NCBI GenBank assembly: GCA_036675815.1
Contig: JAKFEE010000031.1
Location: 1 to 64,000, forward strand
Direction of reading: 5' to 3'
From: JAKFEE01 sp036675815
Lineage (GTDB): Bacteria > Pseudomonadota > Alphaproteobacteria > Rhodospirillales > Magnetospirillaceae
DNA: 64,000 bases
Shown here piece by piece: positions 31,468 to 39,982 of this stretch. The first letter of the stretch is position 1. Every line of letters starts with the position of its first letter. The translations under genes were made by a program, and so were the position numbers. The notes beneath the pieces were generated by a model, which worked only from the letters and a program-made list of their open reading frames with translations, made no database searches and was not told where the DNA came from.

Positions 31468-32694
31468 ATGGAACAGGAATTTCATCGCATCAAGCGTCTT
31501 CCGCCCTATGTGTTCGCTGAAGTCAACGCGATGAAGGCCCGAGCTCGTGCCGCCGGCGAAGACATCATCGATCTCGGCATGGGCAATCCCGACCAGCCGA
31601 CGCCGCAGCACATCGTCGACAAGCTGGTCGAGGCGGCGCGCAACCCGCGCGCCCATCGCTATTCGATGTCGCGCGGCATTCCTGGGCTGCGCAAGGCCTT
31701 GTGCGGCTATTACGCCCGCCGCTTCAACGTCGAGCTCGATCCCGAATCCGAGACCATCGTCACGCTGGGCTCGAAGGAAGGGCTGGCCAACTTGGCCGCC
31801 GCCATCACCAGCCCCGGCGACGTCATGCTGGTGCCCAACCCCAGCTATCCGATCCATCCCTTCGGCTTCATCATCGCCGGCGGGGCGGTGCGCCACATTC
31901 CGGTCACCCCCGACAAGGAATTCCTGGTGGCCCTCGACCGCGCCGTGCGCCATTCGGTGCCCAAGCCGGTGGCGTTGATCCTCAACTACCCGTCGAATCC
32001 GACGGCGCTGTTGGCCGATCTCGACTTCTACGCTCAGGTCGTCGATTTCTGCCGCCACCACGGCATCTGGATCCTGTCGGATATCGCTTATTCCGAGATC
32101 TATTTCGACGGCAACCCGCCGCCCTCGATCCTGCAGGTGCCGGGGGCGAAGGACATCGCCATCGAGTTCACCTCGATGTCGAAGACCTACAACATGCCCG
32201 GCTGGCGCATCGGCTTCGCCGCCGGCAACAAGACGCTGATCGCGGCGCTGTCGCGCATCAAATCCTATCTCGACTACGGCGCCTTCACGCCGCTGCAGGT
32301 CGCCGCCGCGGCGGCGCTCAACGGGCCGCAGGACTGCGTCACCGAGATCCGGCAGATGTACAAGGAACGCCGCGACGTCATGATCAAGGGCCTGGCCCAG
32401 GCCGGCTGGAACGTTCCCAGCCCGCCGGCGACCATGTTCGCCTGGGCGCCGATTCCGCCTGCCTTCGCTCATCTCGGCTCGCTCGAGTTCTCCAAGCTTC
32501 TGCTGCGCGAGGCCAGCGTCGCGGTGGCGCCCGGCGTCGGTTTCGGCGAATACGGCGATTCCCATGTGCGCATCGCCCTGGTCGAGAACGTCCACCGCAC
32601 CCGCCAGGCCGTGCGCAACATCAAGCAGTTCCTGTCCTCCTACGACCGCGTGCTGGCCGAGAGCGAGAAGCAGCAGAAGGTTTCCGCGCCTTGA
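31468..32694 (+). CDS. Class I/II PLP aminotransferase (AlaC/LL-DAP aminotransferase-like)
   Basis: A 408-residue fold-type I aminotransferase. The PLP-binding lysine is K239 in TSMSKTYNMPGWRIGF. Other family features are IIDLGMGNPDQPTP, HRYSMSRGIPGLRKAL, NYPSNPT near 174-179 and a C-terminal VRIALVE. The closest groups are AlaC (pyruvate to alanine) and LL-diaminopimelate/aspartate aminotransferases. ATG 31468 is chosen because an upstream extension would cross the terminator hairpin at 31426. The stop overlaps the TTG start of hom (TTGA), so the pair is an operon. This gene-hom-glpX-recJ order is common in alphaproteobacteria and points to amino-acid synthesis from aspartate or pyruvate. 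Confidence 0.92.
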   Translation: MEQEFHRIKRLPPYVFAEVNAMKARARAAGEDIIDLGMGNPDQPTPQHIVDKLVEAARNPRAHRYSMSRGIPGLRKALCGYYARRFNVELDPESETIVTLGSKEGLANLAAAITSPGDVMLVPNPSYPIHPFGFIIAGGAVRHIPVTPDKEFLVALDRAVRHSVPKPVALILNYPSNPTALLADLDFYAQVVDFCRHHGIWILSDIAYSEIYFDGNPPPSILQVPGAKDIAIEFTSMSKTYNMPGWRIGFAAGNKTLIAALSRIKSYLDYGAFTPLQVAAAAALNGPQDCVTEIRQMYKERRDVMIKGLAQAGWNVPSPPATMFAWAPIPPAFAHLGSLEFSKLLLREASVAVAPGVGFGEYGDSHVRIALVENVHRTRQAVRNIKQFLSSYDRVLAESEKQQKVSAP

Positions 32695-33983
32695 GCAAGC
32701 CGCTGAAGATCGGCATTGCCGGCCTAGGCACCGTCGGCGCCGGCACGGTCAAGCTCTTGCGCGAACAAGCCGCGGTGATCGAAGCACGCAGCGGCCGGGC
32801 TCTGGTCGTCACTGCCGTGTCGGCGCGCGATCGCGGCCGCGATCGCGGCATCGATCTCGACGGGCTCCATTGGTACGAGGATCCGGTGGCGCTGGCCGAC
32901 GGCGCCGACGTGGACATCGTCGTCGAGGTCATCGGCGGCTCGGACGGTATCGCTCGCGCGGTGTGCGAAACCGCCATCGCGCGCGGCCGGCACGTCGTCA
33001 CCGCCAACAAGGCGCTGCTGGCGCATCATGGTGCCCAGTTGGCGCGCGACGCCGAGGAACGCGGTGTCACCCTGGCCTACGAGGCGGCGGTGGCCGGCGG
33101 CATCCCCATCATCAAGGCGCTGCGCGAGGGGCTGGCCGCCAACAACATCCGGCAGGTCTACGGCATCCTCAACGGCACCTGCAATTACATCCTGACACAG
33201 ATGCGCGAGACGGGGCGCGAGTTCGCCGAGGTGCTGGCCGAGGCGCAGGCGCTGGGCTATGCCGAGGCCGACCCCAGCTTCGACGTCGACGGCATCGATG
33301 CCGCGCACAAGCTGGCCATCCTGGCCAGCCTGGCGTTCTCGACCCCGGTCAACTTCGCCGGGGTGCATGTCGAGGGCATTCGCCAATTGTCGGCGCTCGA
33401 CATCCAGTACGCCGCCGAACTCGGCTATCGCATCAAGCTGCTCGGCATCGCCCGTCTGACCGAGGCGGGGCTGGAGCAGCGCGTGCATCCGTGCATGGTG
33501 CCGCTGGGCTCGCCCATCGCAACGGTCGACGGCGTGTTCAACGCCGTCGTCGCCGAAGGCGATTATGTCGGGCGCTCGGTCTACGAGGGCCGCGGTGCCG
33601 GCGCCGGGCCGACGGCTTCCGCCGTGGTTTCCGACCTGATGGACATCGCCCGCGGCTGTGGCGGCTTCACCTTCGGCGTGCCCGCCGACAAGATGGTCCA
33701 GGTGCCGGTGTCGGCGATGGAGCGCCACGTTGGCGCCTATTACCTGCGCCTGATGGTGCTCGACCGGCCGGGCGTCTTCGCCGAGATCGCCGCGGCGTTG
33801 CGGGACGAAGACGTGTCGATGGAGGCGGTGCTGCAGCGCGGCCGCGCCCCCGGCGGCGCCGTGCCGGTGGTGATGACCGTGCACGAGACGGTCGAGGCGA
33901 ACATGCGCCGGGCGATCGTGCGCCTGAATGCGCTCGATGCCGTCGTCGAGCCGGTGTGCGTCATCCGCATCGAGACACTGTGA
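32691..33983 (+). CDS. hom: Homoserine dehydrogenase
   Basis: It reduces L-aspartate 4-semialdehyde to homoserine with NAD(P)H, at the branch to threonine and methionine. The 430 residues start at TTG overlapping the aminotransferase stop (TTGA). The Rossmann motif GIAGLGTVGAGTV is at residues ~7-19. VTANKALLAHHG, AAVAGGIPIIKALREGLAAN and the active-site signature NGTCNYIL-TQM follow. Residues ~350-430 are a C-terminal ACT domain (YYLRLMVLDRPGVFAEIAAA), the usual site of threonine feedback inhibition. The repeat at 33991 follows the stop by eight bases. Confidence 0.96.
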   Translation: MSKPLKIGIAGLGTVGAGTVKLLREQAAVIEARSGRALVVTAVSARDRGRDRGIDLDGLHWYEDPVALADGADVDIVVEVIGGSDGIARAVCETAIARGRHVVTANKALLAHHGAQLARDAEERGVTLAYEAAVAGGIPIIKALREGLAANNIRQVYGILNGTCNYILTQMRETGREFAEVLAEAQALGYAEADPSFDVDGIDAAHKLAILASLAFSTPVNFAGVHVEGIRQLSALDIQYAAELGYRIKLLGIARLTEAGLEQRVHPCMVPLGSPIATVDGVFNAVVAEGDYVGRSVYEGRGAGAGPTASAVVSDLMDIARGCGGFTFGVPADKMVQVPVSAMERHVGAYYLRLMVLDRPGVFAEIAAALRDEDVSMEAVLQRGRAPGGAVPVVMTVHETVEANMRRAIVRLNALDAVVEPVCVIRIETL

Positions 33984-33990
33984 ACTAGGC

Positions 33991-34085
33991 GTCATGCCGG
34001 CGAACGCCGGCATCCAGTCCGCGATTCCGCGACATTGGGCGCGGTTTTGGACGGCGGAATGGATTCCCGCTTGTGGGGGAATGAC
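33991..34085. repeat. GTCATGCCGGCG...GGGGGAATGAC repeat
   Basis: The left end ATGCCGGCG-aa-CGCCGGCAT (33993-34012) is a perfect hairpin. The right end is GGATTCCCGCTTGTGGGGGAATGAC. It belongs to the GTCATnCCCGCG family and separates hom from glpX. Confidence 0.8.
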
Positions 34086-34134
34086 GGCGTAGGGGTGACG
34101 GCGGTCACCAAGAACAAAAACACGGGAGCTGTCC

Positions 34135-35091
34135 ATGGATCGGAACCTGGCCCTGGAGGCGGTGCGCATCACCGAGGCGGCGGCGCTGGCCGCGTCGCGC
34201 TTCGTGGGGCTGGGCGACGAGAAGGCGGCGGACGGGGCCGCGGTCGAGGCCATGCACCGCACCCTCAGCGACCTGTCGGTCGCCGGCCGCATCGTCATCG
34301 GTGAGGATGTCGGCGACGGCACGCGCCTGCTGCCCGGCTTGACCCTCGGCAACGGCACCGGCCCCAACGTCGATGTCGCGCTCGACCCGCTCGAAGGCAC
34401 CACCATCGCCGCCAAATGCGGCTACAACGCCCTGTCGGTGGTGGCCTTCGGCGAGCAGGGCGCCTTCCTGCCGGTCCCCGACATCTACATGGACAAGATC
34501 GCCGTCGGCGGCGATCTGCCGGACGGCGTCATCGATCTCGACCGCACCCCCGAGGACAATCTGGCCAGCGTCGCCGCCGCCAAGCAGGTGGCGGTGAGCG
34601 ATGTCATGGTCTGCATCCTGGACCGGCCGCGCCATGAGGAACTGATCGGCCGCGTCCGCGATACCGGCGCCAAGGTGATGCTGATTTCCGACGGCGACGT
34701 GTCGGGCGTCGTCGCCACCGCCATGCAGGACCATCGGGTGGACATGTACATGGGCTGGGGCGGAGCGCCGCAAGGCATTCTCGCCGCCGCCGCCCTGCGC
34801 TGCCTGGGCGGCCAGATGCAGGGGCGCCTGGTGGTGCGCAGCCACGACGACCAGGCCGAGGTCCGGCGCTATGGCCTCGACGATCCGTCGCGGAAATACG
34901 GTTTGTCCGAGATGGTCCGCGGCCCGGTGATGATGGCGGTGACCGGCGTGACCGATGGCCTGGTGGCCCAGGGCGTGCGGCGCATCCGCGACCACGCCGT
35001 GACCAACTCGCTGGTCATGCGGTCGAAGACCGGCACTTTGCGCTATATCACCTCGCACCACAACCTGCGCCTCAAGCAGTGTGATTCCTGA
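34135..35091 (+). CDS. glpX: Class II fructose-1,6-bisphosphatase
   Basis: A 318-residue gluconeogenic phosphatase of the GlpX type, hydrolysing fructose 1,6-bisphosphate and in some bacteria sedoheptulose 1,7-bisphosphate. VDVALDPLEGTT is the metal-binding motif. Other hallmarks are GEDVGDGTRLLPG, YMDKIAVG, SDGDVSGVVATAM and MGWGGAPQGILAAAALRCLG. GGGAGC precedes the ATG at good spacing. The 3' end is adjacent to recJ with a short or overlapping junction, depending on the recJ start. Its presence between hom and recJ is a conserved alphaproteobacterial arrangement with no obvious metabolic link. Confidence 0.95.
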   Translation: MDRNLALEAVRITEAAALAASRFVGLGDEKAADGAAVEAMHRTLSDLSVAGRIVIGEDVGDGTRLLPGLTLGNGTGPNVDVALDPLEGTTIAAKCGYNALSVVAFGEQGAFLPVPDIYMDKIAVGGDLPDGVIDLDRTPEDNLASVAAAKQVAVSDVMVCILDRPRHEELIGRVRDTGAKVMLISDGDVSGVVATAMQDHRVDMYMGWGGAPQGILAAAALRCLGGQMQGRLVVRSHDDQAEVRRYGLDDPSRKYGLSEMVRGPVMMAVTGVTDGLVAQGVRRIRDHAVTNSLVMRSKTGTLRYITSHHNLRLKQCDS

Positions 35092-35107
35092 CGGCGGCGG
35101 GCAGGGG

Positions 35108-36922
35108 ATGAACGCCGACATCAGCCACCGGCCAAGCCCCGCGGCATGCGCCGACGGGGAGGCGGCCTTCCTTGGCGTCGAACGGTCGCTGACCGGCCAT
35201 TGCTGGCGTGCCCGCGTCGGTGACGACCGGCTGGCGCTGGCCTTGTGCCAGCGGCTGGCGCTGCCCGAGGTGGTCGGCCGCGCCTTGGCCGGCCGCGGCA
35301 TCGGCCTCGACGAGGCCGAGTTGTTCCTCAATCCCACGCTGCGCGAGTTGCTGCCCGACCCGTTGCACCTGAAGGACATGGCGGCGGCGGTCGAGCGCCT
35401 GGTGTGCGCGGTGACCGCCGGCGAGCAGGTCTGCATCTTCGGCGACTACGATGTCGACGGCGCCACCTCCGCGGCCCTGCTGTACCGCTTCCTCAGCGCC
35501 GTCGGCGCCAAGGTGCGCTTCTACATTCCCGACCGCATAGACGAAGGCTATGGCCCCAACACGCCGGCGCTGCTGCGCCTGAAAGACGAGGGCGTGTCGG
35601 TGATCGTCACCGTCGACTGCGGCGCCACCGCCTTCGAGCCCTTGGCCGCGGCCGCCGAGGCCGGCCTCGACGTCGTCGTCGTCGACCATCACGAGGGCGA
35701 GGCGGCGTTGCCGCGCGCCGCGGCGGTGGTCAATCCCAACCGCCTCGACGAGGACAGCCCGCACGGCCACATGGCCGCGGTCGGCGTCGCCTTCCTGGTG
35801 GCGGTGGCGGTCAATCGTGGGCTCAAATCGGCCGGCTGGTATGGCGACGCCAGCGGCCCCGACCTGATGCAGTGGCTCGACCTGGTGGCGCTGGGCACCA
35901 TTTGCGACGTGGTGCCGCTGGTCGGCGTCAACCGCGCGCTGGTGGCGCAAGGGCTCAAGGTGACGGCCAAGCGCGGCAATACCGGGCTGGCGGCGTTGGC
36001 CGATGTTGCCGGCGTGCGCGAGCGCCCCGACGCCTATCACCTCGGCTATGTGCTGGGGCCGCGCGTCAATGCCGGCGGCCGTGTCGGCGACGCCGATCTC
36101 GGCACACGGCTGTTGACCTGCGACGACCCCGACGCGGCACTGGCGCTGGCGCAGCGGCTGGACGGCTACAATCGCGAACGCCAGGAGATCGAGGCCGCCG
36201 TCTTGCTGCAGGCCATCGAGCAGGCGGAGTCGCGCCCGGATGACGGCTGCCCGGTGCTGACGGTGGCCGGCGACGGTTGGCATCCCGGGGTCATCGGCAT
36301 CGTCGCCGGCCGCCTCAAGGAGCGCTATGGCCGCGCCGTGTGCGTGGTGGCGCTGCAGGGCGGCGACGGCAAGGGCTCGGGCCGCTCGGTGCCCGGCGTC
36401 GATCTCGGTGCCGCCGTCATCGCCGCTCGGCAGGCGGGGGTGCTACGCAAGGGGGGCGGCCATGCCATGGCCGCCGGCTTCACCGTCGAGCGCGACCGCC
36501 TCGATGCCTTCCGCGCCTTCCTCGCCGCGCGCTTTGCCGATATGGCCGAGGACGCCCTGGTGCCGGTGCTGCACCTCGATGGCGCCCTCGACGCCGCCGC
36601 CGCCACCGTCGACCTGATCGAAACGCTGCGCCGCCTGGGGCCGTTCGGCGCCGGCAACGCCGAGCCGCGCTTCGCCATCGCCGGCGCCCGCGTGTTGCGG
36701 GCCGACGTGGTGGGAAGCGGGCATGTGCGCTGCACGCTCGCCGGCACCCGCGGCGGCCGGCTCAAGGCCATCGCCTTCCGCGCCGCCGACTCCGAGCTCG
36801 GCCATGCGTTGCTCAACAGCGCCGGCGCCACGCTGCACGTCGCCGGCACCTTGCGCCTCGACACCTGGCAGGGCCAGAACGGCGTGCAGATGTTCATCGA
36901 CGATGCCGCCCCGGCGCGGTGA
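35108..36922 (+). CDS. recJ: Single-stranded-DNA-specific exonuclease RecJ
   Basis: A 604-residue 5'-3' ssDNA exonuclease used in recombination and mismatch repair. The DHH phosphoesterase motifs are intact: FGDYDVDGATSAALL (Asp113, 115, 117), VTVDCGA (about 167-173), VVVDHHEGE (D193-H194-H195) and GTICDVVPLVG. The C-terminal DHHA1 motif GGGHAMAAGF and an OB domain follow. ATG 35108 is preferred. A GTG at 35081 would overlap the glpX end and add nine residues that do not match the family. Spacing implies co-transcription with glpX. Confidence 0.95.
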   Translation: MNADISHRPSPAACADGEAAFLGVERSLTGHCWRARVGDDRLALALCQRLALPEVVGRALAGRGIGLDEAELFLNPTLRELLPDPLHLKDMAAAVERLVCAVTAGEQVCIFGDYDVDGATSAALLYRFLSAVGAKVRFYIPDRIDEGYGPNTPALLRLKDEGVSVIVTVDCGATAFEPLAAAAEAGLDVVVVDHHEGEAALPRAAAVVNPNRLDEDSPHGHMAAVGVAFLVAVAVNRGLKSAGWYGDASGPDLMQWLDLVALGTICDVVPLVGVNRALVAQGLKVTAKRGNTGLAALADVAGVRERPDAYHLGYVLGPRVNAGGRVGDADLGTRLLTCDDPDAALALAQRLDGYNRERQEIEAAVLLQAIEQAESRPDDGCPVLTVAGDGWHPGVIGIVAGRLKERYGRAVCVVALQGGDGKGSGRSVPGVDLGAAVIAARQAGVLRKGGGHAMAAGFTVERDRLDAFRAFLAARFADMAEDALVPVLHLDGALDAAAATVDLIETLRRLGPFGAGNAEPRFAIAGARVLRADVVGSGHVRCTLAGTRGGRLKAIAFRAADSELGHALLNSAGATLHVAGTLRLDTWQGQNGVQMFIDDAAPAR

Positions 36923-36937
36923 CGGGGCAGAGCACCG

Positions 36938-37056
36938 TCGTCCCCCCGCGAAAGCGGGGGTCCATGTTCCGGAGGCGCTGGGCAGCATAGGGTGGCGCTG
37001 TTCGCGCGAAACTCACAAGCCTCTGGAAAATGGATGCCCGCCTTCGCGGGCATGAT
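36938..37056. repeat. CCCCCGCGAAAGCGGGGG...ATGCCCGCCTTCGCGGGCAT repeat
   Basis: A 7-bp hairpin with GAAA loop (36943-36960) faces an 8-bp hairpin with CTTC loop (37034-37053). It is the same two-ended layout as the other GTCAT-type copies, and lies 15 bases after recJ, where it can end the operon transcript. Confidence 0.8.
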
Positions 37057-37202
37057 GCTTGTTGGGGGGCCTTCCTTCGGCTTTCGCGCCATCTTGCCCC
37101 TTGTCGCCGACATTCCCATTCCTGAGATGCTGCGCAACAGCGTCGTGCCACGTCATGGCCGAAGAGAGCGGTCTGTGATCATGGACGATCGCCACCTTTG
37201 TC

Positions 37203-37260
37203 GTCATTGCCGGGCTTGACCCGGCAATCCATGGACCTCCGGGTCAAGCCCGGGGGTGAC
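37203..37260. repeat. GCCGGGCTTGACCCGGC palindromic repeat, copy 2
   Basis: It begins GTCATTGCCGGGCTTGACCC and ends GGGTCAAGCCCGGGGGTGAC, an inverted repeat like the copy at 30735-30805. Here the inner CGACGC dyad is missing and replaced by a short CCTCC. The two copies therefore share ends and differ in the middle. Confidence 0.88.
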
Positions 37261-37311
37261 GCGGAGGGGTGATGATCTCGATTGAGAGAAAAATTCACCA
37301 GGAGGGGCATC

Positions 37312-37743
37312 ATGTGTTGCCCCCGCGCCTATCCGGCCCGCTTCGACCAGGGTGACGACGGAATTACCGTGACCTTCCGCGACTTGCCCGAGGCGATCAC
37401 CTGCGGCCTCGACGAGGCGGAGGCCTTGTCGATGGCGAGTGATGCGCTGGAAACAGCTCTCTCGTTGTATCTACGATCAGGGTCGCCGCCCTCGGCCAGT
37501 GAGCCACAGCCAAGCGAGCGGCTGGTCCCGGTGTCGGCGCTGGCCTCGGCAAAACTGGCGCTCTACGAGGCGATGCGGGAGAAGGATGTCGGCAAGGCCG
37601 AGCTCGCCCGGCGGCTGGGCTGCCACCTGCCGCAGATCGACCGCCTGCTCGACCTCTGTCACCAGTCCAAGCTCCACCAGATGGAGTGTGCCTTGGCCGC
37701 CTTGGGCAAGTGCCTGGTGGTGGAGGCCGAGGACGCGGCTTAA
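37312..37743 (+). CDS. HicB-like antitoxin with C-terminal HTH, no HicA seen
   Basis: A 143-residue protein. Residues ~1-60 form the partial RNase-H-like HicB fold (YPARFDQGDDGITVTFRDLP-EAITCG and EAEALSMASDALETALSLYL). Residues ~90-140 form a DNA-binding helix-turn-helix (MREKDVGKAELARRLGCHLP-QIDRLLDL). A strong AGGAGGGG ribosome binding site precedes ATG 37312; an earlier in-frame start at 37282 lacks one. HicB normally neutralises the small mRNA interferase HicA. No HicA-sized gene lies upstream, where repeats occupy 36938-37260, or downstream, where a convergent gene ends 13 bases away. It is therefore an orphan, possibly only a repressor. Confidence 0.85.
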   Translation: MCCPRAYPARFDQGDDGITVTFRDLPEAITCGLDEAEALSMASDALETALSLYLRSGSPPSASEPQPSERLVPVSALASAKLALYEAMREKDVGKAELARRLGCHLPQIDRLLDLCHQSKLHQMECALAALGKCLVVEAEDAA

Positions 37744-37756
37744 GACGTGTGGCCTG

Positions 37757-39388
37757 TCACGCCTCGTTCAGCTTCTTCGCCATCTCGCGCAGCACGAATT
37801 TCTGCACCTTGCCGGTCGAGGTCTTGGGTATGTCGGTGAACACCACCGTGCGCGGGCATTTGAAGCCTGCCAGGTGCCGGCGACAGAAGGCGATGATGTC
37901 GGCCTCCGTCACCATGGCGCCGGGACGCGGCGTCACGAAGGCGCACGGCGTCTCGCCCCATTTCTCGTCGGGGCGCGCCACCACCGCCGCCTCGCTCACG
38001 TCGGGATGCTGGAACAGCACGCCTTCGACCTCGATGGTCGAGATGTTCTCGCCGCCCGAGATGACGATGTCCTTCGAGCGGTCCTTGAGCTCGATGTAGC
38101 CGTTGGGATGGCAGACGCCGAGGTCGCCCGAGCGGAACCAGCCGCCGGTGAAGGCCTCCTGGGTGGCGGCGGGGTTCTTCAGATAGCCCTTCATGGTGAT
38201 GTTGCCGCGGAAGAACACCTCGCCCATGGTGGCGCCGTCCTTGGGCACCGGCGCCATGGTGCGCGGATCGGCGACCATCAGCCCTTCCTGGACGGCGTAG
38301 CGCACGCCCTGGCGCGATTTCAGCGTCGCCCGTTCCTCGGCGGGCAATTGGTCCCACTCCTCGTGCCAGGCGCAGACGGTGGCGGGGCCATAGACCTCGG
38401 TCAGGCCGTAGACATGGGTGACGCGGAAGCCTTGGGTTTCGATGCGGGCCAGCACGGCGGCCGGCGGCGGCGCCGCGGCGGTCATGATGTTGACCGGATG
38501 CGGCAGCGGCCGGCGCTCGCTCTCGCCGGCATTGATGATCATGCCCAGCACGATCGGCGCCCCGCACAGATGGGTGACGCCGTGGTCGGCGATGGCGTCG
38601 TAGATGGCCTTGGCGTCAATGCGGCGGGTGCAGACATGGATGCCGGCCATGGCGGTGATCGTCCACGGGAAACACCAGCCGTTGCAGTGGAACATCGGCA
38701 GGGTCCACAGATAGACCGGATGGTGCGGCATCGCCCAGGTCAGCACATTGCCGACGGCGTTCATATAGGCGCCGCGGTGGTGGTAGACGACGCCCTTGGG
38801 GTTGCCGGTGGTGCCCGAGGTGTAGTTCAGCGCGATCGCCTGCCACTCGTCGGCCGGGCCCTGCCACTCGAACTGGGGATCGCCGCTTTCCAGGAACTGC
38901 TCGTAGGTCATCTCGCCGATCAGGCGGCCGCCCTTGGCCAGCGGCTCGTCGATGTCGATGACGATGGGTCGGGTCTTCATCCGGGCCAGGGCGGCCTCGA
39001 TCACCTCGGCGAATTCGCGATCGGTGATCAGCACCTTGGCTTCGCCATGCTCGAGGATGAAGGCCAGCGCCTCGGCATCGAGCCGAATGTTGAGGGCGTT
39101 GAGCACGGCGCCGGCCATCGGTACGCCGAAATGCGCCTCGAAGAGCTCGGGGATATTGGGGGCCATGACGGCCACCGTGTCGTTCAAGCCGATTCCGCGC
39201 CGGCGCAATGCCGAAGCCAGGCGGCGGGCGCGGGCATAGCTTTCTTTCCAGGTGAAGCGGCGCTCGCCGTGGATCACCGAGACGCGATCGGGAAACACGC
39301 TGGCCGTGCGCTCGATGAAGCCGATCGGGCTGAGCGGAACGTAGTTGGCGGCGTTCTTGTCGAGGTCGTGAGTGTACGCGTCGCTCAT
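37757..39388 (-). CDS. Acyl-CoA synthetase (AMP-forming)
   Basis: A 543-residue ANL-superfamily enzyme that activates a carboxylic acid with ATP and CoA. The P-loop-like motif YTSGTTGNPKGV lies at residues 190-201. VYGLTEVYGPATVC, WFRSGDLGVCHPNGYIELKD-RSKD and the C-terminal catalytic lysine region PKTSTGKVQKF are all intact. The subgroup resembles medium-chain and methylmercaptopropionate-type (DmdB-like) ligases, which share the FHCNGWCFPWT segment seen here. The real substrate cannot be set from sequence. ATG 39388 has AGGGGA six bases upstream; a longer frame to 39445 adds 19 residues without homologous look. It stands alone between orphan hicB and the RES toxin. Confidence 0.93.
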   Translation of the reverse strand: MSDAYTHDLDKNAANYVPLSPIGFIERTASVFPDRVSVIHGERRFTWKESYARARRLASALRRRGIGLNDTVAVMAPNIPELFEAHFGVPMAGAVLNALNIRLDAEALAFILEHGEAKVLITDREFAEVIEAALARMKTRPIVIDIDEPLAKGGRLIGEMTYEQFLESGDPQFEWQGPADEWQAIALNYTSGTTGNPKGVVYHHRGAYMNAVGNVLTWAMPHHPVYLWTLPMFHCNGWCFPWTITAMAGIHVCTRRIDAKAIYDAIADHGVTHLCGAPIVLGMIINAGESERRPLPHPVNIMTAAAPPPAAVLARIETQGFRVTHVYGLTEVYGPATVCAWHEEWDQLPAEERATLKSRQGVRYAVQEGLMVADPRTMAPVPKDGATMGEVFFRGNITMKGYLKNPAATQEAFTGGWFRSGDLGVCHPNGYIELKDRSKDIVISGGENISTIEVEGVLFQHPDVSEAAVVARPDEKWGETPCAFVTPRPGAMVTEADIIAFCRRHLAGFKCPRTVVFTDIPKTSTGKVQKFVLREMAKKLNEA

Positions 39389-39472
39389 GGTAAATCCCCT
39401 GGCACTCTGCGCCCGAGGATGCGCCGCGGCCGGAGGCTTTGGCAAGGTCGCAGCCGAGTTGGCGCCGACACC

Positions 39473-39982
39473 TCAGCGTCCGTCCCGGGGCAGGCGCGCC
39501 ATGTCATCGATTACCCGCACCTGATGGGGAGGCGCATCCGCCCAGGTCCAGAAGACGGCATTGGTGTCCTGCGTGCCGGCGCCCGGCGCGAAACTGGGCA
39601 CGATGATGCCGGCCATGCCCGCCCCGCGCAGCCGCTCGGCGACCTCCCAACTCGGCGGGCGAACGCCGCGGTCGGCCAGGTTTTCCCATGGGCAGGCCAG
39701 GTCGGACACATCGATGGACAGGGCCGTCAGGCTGGTCGGATCGGTGAGGTCGGCCACGTCGGCGCAGTCGACGTGATGGGCGCACATGGTCATGGGCTGG
39801 GCCTTGAACGGCAGCCCCTGCTGCGCCTCCAGCCAGGCCGTCTCGAGCCGGAGCGACGTATAGAGTGCCGGCACGCCCACCGGATTGAAGCGGCCGCCGA
39901 AGCGGGCGGCGCCCTCGCCGGAATCGGGGGCGAAGGCCCAGCGTGGATGATGGGCGCGGTAGACGAGGCCCGTCAGCCTCAC
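39473..39982 (-). CDS. RES-domain toxin (NAD+ phosphorylase family)
   Basis: A 169-residue RES toxin, which in characterised systems degrades NAD+. The N-terminal GLVYRAHHPRWAFAPDSGEG-AARFGGRFNPVGVPALYTS contains the RES Arg (R31 in GGRFNP) and Tyr (Y41). LRLETAWLEAQ supplies the conserved Glu (E52), and the C-terminal GMAGIIVPSFAPG is the region of the conserved serine. It starts at GTG, overlapping the antitoxin stop in a GTGA. This is a standard RES-Xre operon with the antitoxin first. Confidence 0.93.
   Translation of the reverse strand: MRLTGLVYRAHHPRWAFAPDSGEGAARFGGRFNPVGVPALYTSLRLETAWLEAQQGLPFKAQPMTMCAHHVDCADVADLTDPTSLTALSIDVSDLACPWENLADRGVRPPSWEVAERLRGAGMAGIIVPSFAPGAGTQDTNAVFWTWADAPPHQVRVIDDMARLPRDGR

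Noticed and set aside
30735..37260. CRISPR array
   Set aside because: The repeats in this window are dispersed, palindromic and not regularly spaced with unique spacers, and no cas gene is present.
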